Part shown: positions 44,371 to 52,927 of the stretch, piece after piece
Layout of the letters: each line of letters begins with the position of its first letter
Numbering within the stretch: position 1 is the stretch's first letter
The notes under the pieces: model-generated
What the model saw: only the letters and a program-made list of their open reading frames with translations
Told to the model about the DNA's origin: nothing
The model's database searches: none
Assembly (NCBI RefSeq): GCF_003952945.1
Contig: NZ_QXGK01000004.1
Coordinates: 62,001-126,000 of the forward strand
DNA length: 64,000 bases
DNA from: Bifidobacterium samirii
GTDB lineage: Bacteria > Actinomycetota > Actinomycetes > Actinomycetales > Bifidobacteriaceae
Direction of reading: 5' to 3'
Program-made: the position numbers and the translations under genes

Positions 44371-45261
44371 ATGGTCGAGTTCTTTGAATTGGAGCAGCTG
44401 GTGGCGTTCGCCGATCACGGGACATTGTCGCGTGCGGCGGAACAGCTGCATCTGTCGCAGCCGTCGCTGACACGCACCATCAAACGGTTGGAGGCGGAGC
44501 TGCGCGTGCCGCTCGTGGACCGTGAACGCAACCGCGTCACGTTGAACGCGAACGGCGAGATGGCGGTGCGGCATGCGCGCCGCATCCTGGAGGCGCGCGA
44601 CGGGCTGGTCGAGCAGGTGCGCGAGTTCGACCGGGCGAACCGCACCATCGCCATCGCATCGTGCGCGCCGGCGCCGTTGTGGGATATGGCGCCGTTGCTC
44701 TCGTCCCTGTATCCGGACACGTCGATCGCCACCACGTTGACCGAGACTGAGGATTTCACCAGTGACCTGATCGCCGGCCGTATCCAGCTGGCGATCGGCA
44801 CGTCCGCTGCGTCTGAGGCCGGAGGGCTGCTGTCCATTCCTTTCATGCGCGAGCATCTGCATCTGGTGGTGCCGCGCTCGCACATGCTCGCCCGGCTCAA
44901 CACCATCCGGTTCCGCGATTTCAACGGGCTGGACCTGCTGCTGCGTCCGGACATCGGGTTCTGGGCGCGCGTATGCCGCGAACTCCTGCCGGCCTCACGG
45001 CTCATGTTCCAGACCGGAGCGGACACGTTCCAGGCGCTGGTGCGGCGCACCGACCTGCCGTATTTCGCCACCGACGTGTCGTTGCGGTCCGTGAACCGCA
45101 TTCCCGAAGACCGTGTGGCAATCCCCATCGCGGACGAGGAGGCTTCGGCGGTGTTCCACCTGCTGTGCCGCAAGACGGATGCGGAGCGTTTCGCCATGTT
45201 CCTGCGGAAGGTCGCGGACATGGGCCGGTCCGCGGGGTTGCTCGCCGCGGACCGGCCGTAG
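44371..45261 (+). CDS. LysR family transcriptional regulator
   Basis: The 296-residue protein has an N-terminal winged helix (about 1-65: FFELEQLVAFADHGTLSRAA, QPSLTRTIKRLEAEL) and a periplasmic-binding-like effector domain with ASCAPAP, FTSDLIAGRIQLAIG and PFMREHLHLVVPR. The gene converges with the adjacent aldo/keto reductase, with 18 bp between stops. LysR regulators are usually next to what they control; candidates are the small gene pair upstream or the reductase. The effector is unknown. The ATG follows AAAGGACATC. Confidence 0.9.
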   Translation: MVEFFELEQLVAFADHGTLSRAAEQLHLSQPSLTRTIKRLEAELRVPLVDRERNRVTLNANGEMAVRHARRILEARDGLVEQVREFDRANRTIAIASCAPAPLWDMAPLLSSLYPDTSIATTLTETEDFTSDLIAGRIQLAIGTSAASEAGGLLSIPFMREHLHLVVPRSHMLARLNTIRFRDFNGLDLLLRPDIGFWARVCRELLPASRLMFQTGADTFQALVRRTDLPYFATDVSLRSVNRIPEDRVAIPIADEEASAVFHLLCRKTDAERFAMFLRKVADMGRSAGLLAADRP

Positions 45262-45279
45262 ATGTCCGAAGCTCGTCAC

Positions 45280-46164
45280 TTACTCGCGGCCGGCGCGCTC
45301 CTTGATGAGCCCCACCATGAAGTCGACGGTTTCCGGCGTGCGATGGTCGAAGAACAGGCTCGTCTCATCGTCCATGCCGGCGATCGTGGCCATGTCGGCG
45401 TCGGTGAGAGAGAAGTCGAACACGTCGAGGTTCTCGATCATGCGCTCGCGGTGCGTGGACTTCGCGAGCGCGACCACGCCGCGCTGCACGAGCCAGCGCA
45501 TGATGACCTGCGCGACGGACTTGCCGTATTTCGCGCCGATCGCGGTGAGCGTCTCGTTGACGAACATGCCGTTGCGGCCTTCGCCGAACGGCGCCCACGC
45601 CTCGTGCACGACGCCGCGAGCGACCATGTGCTCGTGCGCGGCGACCTGCTGGTGGAACGGGTTCGTCTCGACCTGATTGACCATCGGCGCGATCTCGTTG
45701 AACGCGCACAGGTCGGCGAGACGGTCCGGGTAGAAGTTGCTCACGCCGATCGAACGCACCACGCCGTCGCGGTACAGCTTCTCCAGCGCGTGCCACGAAC
45801 CGTACACGTCGGAGAACGGCTGGTGGAGCAGCAGCAGGTCGATGTAGCCGGTGCCGAGCCTGCACAGCGACTCGTCGACCGACTTGAGCGTCTCCTCGTA
45901 GCCGTAGCGGTCGATCCACACCTTGGTGGTGACGAACAGGTCGGCACGGTCGATGCCGCTCGCCTTGATGCCCTCGCCCACCTCCTGCTCGTTGTAGTAC
46001 GCCTGCGCGGTGTCGATATGACGGTAGCCGACCTCGATCGCGTCGGCGACGCAGCGCGCCGCGTCCTCCTTGGCGACCTGGTACACGCCGTAGCCGACGA
46101 TCGGCATCTCCACACCGTTGCGCAGCGTGACGGTCGGCGTGGTGGTCGTTTCCATGATGGTCAT
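45280..46164 (-). CDS. Aldo/keto reductase
   Basis: This 294-residue NADPH-dependent reductase has the AKR catalytic tetrad: Asp in HIDTAQAYYNE with Tyr, Lys in VTTKVWIDR and His in LLLHQPF. The cofactor segment IPLAKSTH-like (VVALAKSTHRERM) is present. It resembles the 2,5-diketo-gluconate reductase group. A cytoplasmic role in carbonyl reduction is expected. The start at 46164 follows AAAGGGAAACCCATC; 46155 is an alternative. It sits alone between LysR and the GH3 gene. Confidence 0.9.
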   Translation of the reverse strand: MTIMETTTTPTVTLRNGVEMPIVGYGVYQVAKEDAARCVADAIEVGYRHIDTAQAYYNEQEVGEGIKASGIDRADLFVTTKVWIDRYGYEETLKSVDESLCRLGTGYIDLLLLHQPFSDVYGSWHALEKLYRDGVVRSIGVSNFYPDRLADLCAFNEIAPMVNQVETNPFHQQVAAHEHMVARGVVHEAWAPFGEGRNGMFVNETLTAIGAKYGKSVAQVIMRWLVQRGVVALAKSTHRERMIENLDVFDFSLTDADMATIAGMDDETSLFFDHRTPETVDFMVGLIKERAGRE

Positions 46165-46246
46165 GATGGGTTTCCCTTTCGTTGATGGATGTTGTCGAAA
46201 TCAGTGGAAGCCGTCCGAAAATCTCGGACGCCTTGGAGGAGACGGT

Positions 46247-46270
46247 CCGCATCCGGGGCAGCGGATGCGG
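46247..46270 (-). terminator. Terminator after the GH3 gene
   Basis: CCGCATCC and GGATGCGG form a perfect 8-bp stem with an 8-base loop, 17 bp past the GH3 stop. Confidence 0.7.
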
Positions 46271-46286
46271 GCCTTCGGGAGGAGAG

Positions 46287-49181
46287 TCAGTCGAGGGCCG
46301 CAGCCGATGCCTTGCGGCGGGCGGCGAACCTGCGGATGGTCAGGATCTCGAGTCCGATGGCCAGTGCCGCGGCCACGCCGGCGACGATCCAGGTGATGGT
46401 CTGCCACAGCGGGGTGGCGATTCTGGGCTCGCCGTCCGCGTAGTGGTAGCTGTTGACCGTCGTGTACAGGATGTTGTGCACGGCCTCACGCATCGCCTTC
46501 ACCGAGGTAGCGGAACGGTCGGCGATGTGGTTCGTCCCGTCGATGGTGGAGAGCATCACGTCGTTGCCGTTGCGGATCATCTGGTCGCCGTTCTGGTATC
46601 CGAATCCGGCGAAGTAGTCGGACAGAACCATGCCGCGGAAGCCCCATTCGTCACGCAGCACGGTGTTCTGCAGTGGCGAATACGCGGCGGCGTAGGTGGG
46701 GCCGATGTAGTTGTAGGAGCTCATCACGGCCTGGGCGCCGCCGTCCTTGACGCTCATCTCGAACGGCTTGAGGTAGATCTCGCGGATCGACTGCTCGGTG
46801 GCCCACGTGGTGAGCATGGCCCAGCGGTTGGTCTCCTGGTCGTTGAGCGCGAAATGCTTCATGAACGCGTACACGCCCTTGGCCTTCGCTCCGGCGATCT
46901 CACGCGACGCCATCGCGCCGGAGAGCAGGCCGTCCTCGGAGAAGTATTCGAAGTTGCGGCCGGCGAATGGGCTGCGGTGGATGTTCATCGACGGCGCGTA
47001 CCAGCCGGATGCGTCCATGTCGTGCGCCATGTCGGCGATGACGGAGCCGAACTCCTCGGCCAGGTCCGTGTTCCAGGTCGCGGCGAACGCGCTGGACGAG
47101 GGGAATCCGATGGAGCCGACGACGGTGAAGTTGTTGTTGAGCGAGGCGGGTCCGTCGAGGTCGCTCATGGCGATCTTGCCGATGGAGCGTACGGCCTGGG
47201 TGCCGTAGCCGCCCATCGCGATGAGGTTGTCCATCTCGTCGACGGTCAGCTCATCGAGCAGGTCGTCCCAGCGCGGGTCGTCCCAGTCGGCGCCGTACAG
47301 GTCGGCCAGTCGGACGTCGTTCTTCGCGCCGGTGGCCGGCATCTCGTCGGAGGCGTCGTCGTAGACGGTCGGATCGTAGTTGCCGTTGTTGACGAACAGC
47401 GCCTTGGACGCGTCGCCCATCGCGTAGTCGGCGGGGGCGGCGGTCGCCTTGTCGTAGTTGGCGAAGTGGCCGGCGCGGCTCAGGTAGGTCACGTCTCCAC
47501 GGGCCTGGTCGAACTGGTTGGTGGCGACGGTCAGGTCGCCGTCGTGCGTGTCGTCGGCGGTGTTCCAGACGATGTCGTCGGCTACGGTGACGGTCTTCTC
47601 GTCGATGACGGTGTGCGCGTCGGAGCGGATGGAGATGCCGTAGTCGCCGGCTTCCAGCACATACGCCTTGGCATCGGTGTCGTCGTAGGAGGCCATGTCG
47701 TCATCGTCGAACGTGACGGTCAGCGTCTGCGATGTGCCCGGTTCCAGCAGGTCGGTCTTGTCGAAGGCGACGAGGTTGACGCTCGCCTTCTCGATGCCGC
47801 CGTCTGTGTACGGCGGGTTGTAGTAGACCTCGACCACTTCCTTGCCGGCACGGTCGCCCGTGTTGGTGACGGTCACGTCGAACGTGATCTTGCCGTCCGC
47901 GTAGGTCACGTCGCCCATCGTCTGCGAGAACGTGGTGTACGACAGGCCATGGCCGAACGGGTAGGCGACCGCCTCGTCATAGTCGATGAGTCCTTCCTCG
48001 GCGGCGGTCTCGTAGAAGCGGTAGCCCACGTAGATGCCTTCGACGTAGTGCACGAAGGTGGGCGTCTGGCCGGGCATGTACGGGTCGTCGTCGGGGACGG
48101 CGTACTCGTCCATGTTGTCGTAGGTGAAGCTGCCGATGTTGTTCCACCAGGGGCTGGCCTTGAGGTCGGTGACGAACGTGTCGGCGGTGCGGCCGGACGG
48201 GTTCGTCTCGCCGGTCAGGACCTCGCCGAGCGCGGTGAAGCCGTTCTGTCCGGCCGGCGGCACCCAGAGCACGGAATCGATGCCCGGATAGTCGGCGAGG
48301 AAGTCGAACTGCAGCGCGTTGGCGCCGTTGTAGATGAAGGTGACGTTGTCGAAGTTCGCAGTGACCAGGTCGAGCAGGTCGCGTTCGCTGCGGCTCAGTT
48401 CGAGGATGCTCTGACCCTGTTCGTAGTCGGCGTAGTCGTCGGAGTTGTCGGTGTAGGCGACGCCGTCGGCCGTCATGTCGGTCGGCAGGTCGATGTGCTC
48501 GCCGCCGGTGCGGGACACCACGACGACGGCGTTGTCGGAGAAGTTCTTCGCGTCGGCGATCAGATCGGACGGATAGTCGGCGGCGGGCACTTCGGGCAGC
48601 GTCCAGTCCTGCTCCCGCATGCCCACGACGGGACGGTCGGCGCGGTATGACGTGTACAGATCGCTCAGCTCGTCGTTGGTCGCCAGTCCGGCGTTGTGCA
48701 GGCCGTCGAGCAGCGACACGGTGGGATAGGTGTCGGACAGCGAGCCCGATCCGGTGCCGCCGTAGACAGGGTTGACGGAAGCCCAGCCGAACACGTTGAC
48801 GTTGCGGTCGCCTTCGGCGTACGGCAGGCTGCCGTCGTCGTTCTTAAGCAGGGTGACGGCCTCGCGTTCGATTTCGGTGCCAAGCTCGTTGGCGGTGGCG
48901 ACCGTCTCGTCGGTCAGCATGCGGCGCTCGGCGGTCGCGTTGGTCAGAATCGTGGCGAGCGGACCGTATGCCATCATCATCACGGAGACGACGATGGCGA
49001 CGAACGCGACAATCCACGTCTGCGCGTGCGTGAACTTGCGGACCGCCGTGTCCGCGACCGTCCTGCGGTTGACGGCGAACGCGACGACGATCGCGACCGC
49101 GAGGGCGACGCCGATGGCGACCAGGTACGGGGTGAGCGTGCCGAGTATGTTGACGACATCGCTCCAGTTGATGCCCAGCAT
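46287..49181 (-). CDS. Membrane-anchored GH3 family glycoside hydrolase with permuted domains
   Basis: The 964-residue protein starts with two hydrophobic helices (about 12-37 and 52-72) and ends with one more (about 932-955) followed by RRFAARR. Between them the GH3 domain order is reversed: the C-terminal alpha/beta sandwich comes first (about 95-440, with LGTEIEREAVTLLKND), a fibronectin-III-like domain follows (about 440-560), and the TIM-barrel is last (about 630-930). The nucleophile is Asp855 in GMVLSDYF. The usual beta-glucosidase order is barrel then sandwich. Activity is probably beta-glucosidase or another beta-glycosidase displayed on the cell surface. Operator candidates are upstream. 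The ATG at 49181 follows GAAGGAGAGAGTCCC. Confidence 0.88.
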   Translation of the reverse strand: MLGINWSDVVNILGTLTPYLVAIGVALAVAIVVAFAVNRRTVADTAVRKFTHAQTWIVAFVAIVVSVMMMAYGPLATILTNATAERRMLTDETVATANELGTEIEREAVTLLKNDDGSLPYAEGDRNVNVFGWASVNPVYGGTGSGSLSDTYPTVSLLDGLHNAGLATNDELSDLYTSYRADRPVVGMREQDWTLPEVPAADYPSDLIADAKNFSDNAVVVVSRTGGEHIDLPTDMTADGVAYTDNSDDYADYEQGQSILELSRSERDLLDLVTANFDNVTFIYNGANALQFDFLADYPGIDSVLWVPPAGQNGFTALGEVLTGETNPSGRTADTFVTDLKASPWWNNIGSFTYDNMDEYAVPDDDPYMPGQTPTFVHYVEGIYVGYRFYETAAEEGLIDYDEAVAYPFGHGLSYTTFSQTMGDVTYADGKITFDVTVTNTGDRAGKEVVEVYYNPPYTDGGIEKASVNLVAFDKTDLLEPGTSQTLTVTFDDDDMASYDDTDAKAYVLEAGDYGISIRSDAHTVIDEKTVTVADDIVWNTADDTHDGDLTVATNQFDQARGDVTYLSRAGHFANYDKATAAPADYAMGDASKALFVNNGNYDPTVYDDASDEMPATGAKNDVRLADLYGADWDDPRWDDLLDELTVDEMDNLIAMGGYGTQAVRSIGKIAMSDLDGPASLNNNFTVVGSIGFPSSSAFAATWNTDLAEEFGSVIADMAHDMDASGWYAPSMNIHRSPFAGRNFEYFSEDGLLSGAMASREIAGAKAKGVYAFMKHFALNDQETNRWAMLTTWATEQSIREIYLKPFEMSVKDGGAQAVMSSYNYIGPTYAAAYSPLQNTVLRDEWGFRGMVLSDYFAGFGYQNGDQMIRNGNDVMLSTIDGTNHIADRSATSVKAMREAVHNILYTTVNSYHYADGEPRIATPLWQTITWIVAGVAAALAIGLEILTIRRFAARRKASAAALD

Positions 49182-49295
49182 GGGACTCTCTCCTTCGATC
49201 TTCGTTGACTGTGTGGCGGGATGCCTTGCGTCGGAATCATGTCCGCCGCGCATCCGATGTCTTTCATCCTATGGAGTGATTCGCTGGAATATCAG

Positions 49296-49332
49296 TGAAA
49301 TCAACGTTTCAGCGATATCGTGAACGTATCAC
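49296..49332 (-). promoter_or_regulatory. Two palindromic operator candidates upstream of GH3
   Basis: TGAAA-TCAACG-TTTCA lies at 49296-49311. GTGA-ACGTA-TCAC lies at 49320-49332. Both are 115-150 bp upstream of the GH3 start, and a TAGGAT hexamer lies between them and the gene (a weak -10 candidate). The gene for a regulator binding here is not in the immediate neighbourhood. Confidence 0.4.
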
Positions 49333-49429
49333 TGTATACGCTCCACGCATAACAGAACATGCACGGTTTTCGACAGGACATGCATGCGCCGGCGACGCGC
49401 AGCCTTCTTCCGCCTGCGTACGTAAAGAA

Positions 49430-49461
49430 GAACCGGCCCTCGGGATTCCGAGAACCGGTTC
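49430..49461 (-). terminator. Terminator after the second aldo/keto reductase
   Basis: GAACCGG and CCGGTTC with inner CTCGG and CCGAG form a two-step stem around GATT, 62 bp after the reductase stop. Confidence 0.65.
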
Positions 49462-49523
49462 CGTGCACGGCTGCGCCAGTCCGTCCAGCCGCGGCTCGGA
49501 CGGCAACGGCGTGCAGCCCGCGG

Positions 49524-50507
49524 TCAGTGCACCGCGTGGCCGCCGAATACGGCGGACATGTCGACGCCGTCGAGCACCGCGTCTATGGACGCGACCTCGT
49601 CGGGTGACAGGCACAGGTCGGCGGCCCCGGCGTTCTCCGCCAGCCGCGTCTCGTTGCGGGTGCCGGGGATCGGCACGATCCACGGGCGTTTGTCGATCAT
49701 CCACGCCATCGACAGCTGGGCGGGCGTCGCATCGTGCGCTGCGGCGAGGTCGCGCAGCAGGGCGAGGAGCGCGCGGTTGCGTTCGTCGCTGCCGGCGGCG
49801 TACTGGGGCATCGTGTTGCGAAAGTCGCCGTCGGCGAACCGCTGGCCGGCGTGGAACGCGGTGGACAGGAAGCCGTTCGCCATCGGCGAGAACGCGACGA
49901 ATCCGACGCCCAGTTCGTCGCATACGTCGAACAGCGGCTCGTGCCAGCGGGCCATCATCGAATAGCGGTTCTGGATCGCGGTGACCGGGCAGACGGCGTG
50001 CGCGCGCCGCAGGTACGTCTCGTCGGTTTCGGAGATGCCCCAGTGGCGGATTTTGCCGGCGGCGATCAGCTCGCCCATCACGCCGGCCACGGTCTCCGGT
50101 TCGACGCGCGGGTCGATGCGATGCTGGTAGTAGAGGTCAATCGTTTCGACGCCGAGCCGGCGCAGACTGCCGTCGACGGACCGGCGGATCGTCTCGGGCG
50201 ACGAGTCGACCGTGAGCGTCGTCCCGTGGTGGGCGACGCCGAATTTGGTGGCGATGACGACCTGGTCGCGCACCGGGGCGAGCGCCTCCCCCACGATGCG
50301 TTCGTTGTTCGACTCGGTGCCGTCGGCGAACGTGCCGGTGTAGCATTCGGCGGTGTCGAACAGCGTGTACCCGAGTTCGACGGCCCTGCGGATGATGCGG
50401 ACCGCCTCGTCTTCCGGTATGGCCGGACCATACGCGTGGGACAGGCCCATGCACCCGTATCCGACCGCCGACACCGTCAAATCCCGGCCCAGCACTCTCG
50501 TTCGCAT
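49524..50507 (-). CDS. Aldo/keto reductase (YdjG/AKR11-like)
   Basis: The 327-residue product has the AKR tetrad Asp and Tyr in FDTAECYTG, Lys in VIATKFG and His in DLYYQHRID, plus WGISETDETYL and IPIPGTRNETR. It belongs to a different AKR group from the one at 45280 (no related tandem). The ATG at 50507 is used; a TTG at 50516 would add three residues. An in-frame ribosome site AAGGA lies 11 bases before. Substrate unknown. It is flanked by an alcohol dehydrogenase remnant. Confidence 0.88.
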   Translation of the reverse strand: MRTRVLGRDLTVSAVGYGCMGLSHAYGPAIPEDEAVRIIRRAVELGYTLFDTAECYTGTFADGTESNNERIVGEALAPVRDQVVIATKFGVAHHGTTLTVDSSPETIRRSVDGSLRRLGVETIDLYYQHRIDPRVEPETVAGVMGELIAAGKIRHWGISETDETYLRRAHAVCPVTAIQNRYSMMARWHEPLFDVCDELGVGFVAFSPMANGFLSTAFHAGQRFADGDFRNTMPQYAAGSDERNRALLALLRDLAAAHDATPAQLSMAWMIDKRPWIVPIPGTRNETRLAENAGAADLCLSPDEVASIDAVLDGVDMSAVFGGHAVH

Positions 50508-50686
50508 GTTTTGCAATTTCCTTCTTCGATACGTGTTCTACGCCGTTCAGCGTAGTGGAGCGGACACCATCGAAGAACGATTCGAGGGAAGAATCCCATA
50601 GCCGTTCGTCATATAGCCATGCACGGTACGCATGACCTTGAGCGCGAATTCTCCGAAGGAGTCCGGGATCCATCGCCCCGACATCG

Positions 50687-50725
50687 GGAAGGCTCCGTTC
50701 CCGACCGTACGGAAACGGAGCCTTC
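50687..50725 (-). terminator. Hairpin behind the alcohol dehydrogenase remnant
   Basis: GAAGGCTCCGTT and AACGGAGCCTTC form a perfect 12-bp stem with a 15-base loop. It is placed as a terminator for the broken gene upstream (at 50755). Confidence 0.7.
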
Positions 50726-50754
50726 GGGCAGCCACTGCCGGCCGACGGTTGCGA

Positions 50755-50874
50755 CTAGAAGCGGATCAGGGCCTTGATGACGCGACGGGCGTCCATGTCC
50801 TCGTAGGCGGACTGGACGTCGTCGAGCGCATACTCCTTGGTGAACACGCGGCCCGGGTCGATTCGCCACCACAT
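50755..50874 (-). pseudogene. C-terminal remnant of a zinc-type alcohol dehydrogenase
   Basis: Reading the minus strand from 50874 to the TAG at 50755-50757 gives about 39 residues with the tail of a medium-chain alcohol dehydrogenase: RIDPGRVFTKEYALDDV, SAYEDMDARRV and the final IKALIRF. The first residues (MWW...) do not fit. The rest of the about 350-residue enzyme is missing, and no other in-frame piece is visible upstream before the short gene at 50997. This is therefore a deletion product, and its terminator hairpin is still in place downstream. Confidence 0.75.
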
Positions 50875-50996
50875 GCACTTCATCATCCCAAACCATCCGC
50901 TCAGCGTAGGCCCGGCCGCACGTCGGAGGGACGGCCGCCGTACACTGGAGGCACCGGCGACGATGCCGGATTGATTGCAAGGGAAGGTGCGTCATC

Positions 50997-51416
50997 ATGT
51001 GGTTTCCATTCGATGCGATGTTCTCGATGTTCTCGATCGTGTCCGCGATCATCACACTGGTAATCATCGGCATGCTGATCGCCATTCCGGTGCACCTGTC
51101 GCGCGAGCGCCGCGAGATCCGTCAGGCGTGGCATGACGGGTACGCGCATGCGATGGCCGTCCATCAGGCCACGCCCGGCGCATCCGCCGCATCCGTCGTC
51201 TCCGCCGGCTCCGACGCACCGTCCTCCGGCGGCTCGCGCGATCCGGGTTCCGGGTTCCGGTCGCGCAGCGACGCGTGGGCGGCCGGCTACCGGCAGGCGG
51301 TCGGCGAGCATGGCTGGCGATGGTCGGAGCGTGATTCGCAGGAGCTGTGGCACAATCCGCATGCCACGGGCGATGCGGCGCGCATCATCGCCCGCAGTCA
51401 GCCGCCGATGGCGTAG
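50997..51416 (+). CDS. Small membrane protein of unknown function
   Basis: The 139-residue protein starts with a hydrophobic segment of about 30 residues (FSMFSIVSAIITLVIIGMLIAIPVHL) and then RERREIRQAWHDGY. A Ser/Gly-rich region (about 58-85) precedes a C-terminal half with Trp residues (DAWAAGYRQAV, WRWSERDS). It resembles no family I recognise. The ATG follows AAGGGAAGGTGCGTCATC. It is probably a single-pass membrane protein with a cytoplasmic tail. It is adjacent to the DUF4236 gene but not obviously in an operon with it. Confidence 0.6.
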   Translation: MWFPFDAMFSMFSIVSAIITLVIIGMLIAIPVHLSRERREIRQAWHDGYAHAMAVHQATPGASAASVVSAGSDAPSSGGSRDPGSGFRSRSDAWAAGYRQAVGEHGWRWSERDSQELWHNPHATGDAARIIARSQPPMA

Positions 51417-51577
51417 AACGTCCATCATCATTCCAACATTTCCACCGGTACCGGCGGCATGATCACCTGACGGTCGTGTCGGATATCATCGAATCGACGG
51501 CGACGTCACGAATGACGGTCAATGAGGAACGGTCTTCCGCGACGTCGCACCGATCGGTTCCATCAGGAGAGGAAGTC

Positions 51578-52552
51578 ATGGGATTCAGATTCCGCAAGAC
51601 CATTTCGCTCGGCAAGGGCGTTCGGCTGAACGTCGGCAGCAAGGGCGTGTCCAGCATCACCTTCGGCAAGCGCGGCGCGCCGCATGTGACCGTCGGGCGG
51701 AACGGGACACGCGTGGGCGCATCCATCCCCGGCACGGGCATCAGCTACAGCACCAAGATCGCCGGGACGGCCAAGCCAGCAGGTGCGACACGCAAGGAGA
51801 AGCGCAAGGAGGACCGCAGCATGCGACGCATGGGCAAGAAGACCGTCTCCCCCGGCACCGACGTGCAGGTCATCGACACCGTCAGCCTGCCGGTCATCGA
51901 CGCCACGGAGATTCCGCCGACCGATCCCCCGGCGATGGCGCCGGACGGGTCCCGCTCTCCGTCCGGGAAGCGCAAGGGAGGATGGAAGCCCGTCGCGGCG
52001 CTGGCCGTGGCGTTCGTGCTGGGCGTCGGCGCGGGAGGCATGACCGCGAACCCGACCGACAGCACCCAGTACAAGGAGCTGCAGACGCAACTCGTCGAAG
52101 AGCAGTCGAGATCCGCCGAGATCCAGCAGCGGCTGGACGACCTGTCCGATCAGGTCGACGGTCTCGACGAGCAACGCACCCAGATCGAACAGCAGCAGGC
52201 TGAGCTGGACAAGAAGCAGACCGAACTCGAGAAGCAGCAATCCGAACTCGACAAGCAGAAGACCCAGCAGGAGCAGACGCAGAAGGATCAGGACAAACGC
52301 CAGTCCGACCTCGACGCGAGGGAGGCCAACATCGCCCAACGCGAGCAGGAGAAGCAGCGCAAGCAGCAGGAGGCCATCCAGGCGGCCCAGCAACAGCAGT
52401 CGCAGGCCGTGGCGCCCCAGCAGCCCCAGCAGAACGTCTACTTCAAGAACTGTTCGGAGGCCCGTGCCGCCGGCGCGGCGCCCATCTACCGCGGCCAGCC
52501 CGGCTACTCGAGCAAGCTCGACCGCGACGGCGACGGCATCGCCTGCGAATAA
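51578..52552 (+). CDS. DUF4236 protein with coiled coil and excalibur calcium-binding domain
   Basis: The 324-residue protein has three parts. Residues 1-60 are a DUF4236-like domain (MGFRFRKTISLGKGVRLNVG, GTGISYSTK). A basic linker and one membrane segment follow (about 144-162, WKPVAALAVAFVLGVGAGG). Then come about 110 residues of Gln/Glu/Lys-rich coiled coil. The last 37 residues are an excalibur domain with an EF-hand-like loop DRDGDGIACE. The topology suggests a cytoplasmic DUF4236 head and an extracellular coiled coil ending in a calcium-binding module. The function of the combination is unknown. The ATG follows AGGAGAGGAAGTC. Confidence 0.82.
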   Translation: MGFRFRKTISLGKGVRLNVGSKGVSSITFGKRGAPHVTVGRNGTRVGASIPGTGISYSTKIAGTAKPAGATRKEKRKEDRSMRRMGKKTVSPGTDVQVIDTVSLPVIDATEIPPTDPPAMAPDGSRSPSGKRKGGWKPVAALAVAFVLGVGAGGMTANPTDSTQYKELQTQLVEEQSRSAEIQQRLDDLSDQVDGLDEQRTQIEQQQAELDKKQTELEKQQSELDKQKTQQEQTQKDQDKRQSDLDAREANIAQREQEKQRKQQEAIQAAQQQQSQAVAPQQPQQNVYFKNCSEARAAGAAPIYRGQPGYSSKLDRDGDGIACE

Positions 52553-52805
52553 AAGCGAATAAGCCGATTCCCGCCATGGAGACCACATCATGGTTTCGGC
52601 GACCTTCACTTGGAGATGCCGGAACCATGGTGTCCGTATATCTGGCGTCATATATTCCGCAGCCGCGAAGCATGCTCGCGGTCGGATGAATGATGTCCGA
52701 AGCAGACGCTCTTCTTCGCTCCGACGACTCCCCTACATCATGAATCGCAGCGAATCCGTGGCCACATGGTCAATGACATTCTTTCGGATAGTTCATTACC
52801 TCTAT

Positions 52806-52911
52806 TTTCGGGCATATCCTTGAACACTGCATTTCATCTATATATTGATTTTTACCATTTTCGACATATAGAAGGCTAGACTGAATACATAAAACATAGA
52901 TATGCCCGAAA
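52806..52911. repeat. 13-bp inverted repeat bounding an AT-rich promoter segment
   Basis: TTTCGGGCATATC (52806-52818) and GATATGCCCGAAA (52899-52911) are a perfect inverted pair separated by 80 bp. The stretch 52553-52805 before it holds no gene I can support. Between the arms lies AT-rich DNA with a promoter candidate: TTGATT (52845-52850), 16 bp, TATAGA (52867-52872), pointing toward fic. Inverted repeats around a promoter can serve as a site-specific recombination switch, but no recombinase gene is near. They could equally be operator half-sites for a looping regulator. Confidence 0.5.
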
Positions 52912-52927
52912 TCAAGGTGATCGGTAA

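Noticed and set aside
50547-50735. A 62-codon minus-strand ORF after the aldo/keto reductase start
   Set aside because: It covers the reductase promoter and the remnant's terminator, has no ribosome site and matches no family I know.
52590-52823. A 77-codon plus-strand ORF between the excalibur protein and fic
   Set aside because: Start lacks a ribosome site, composition is Arg/Ser-rich and it runs into the inverted repeat.
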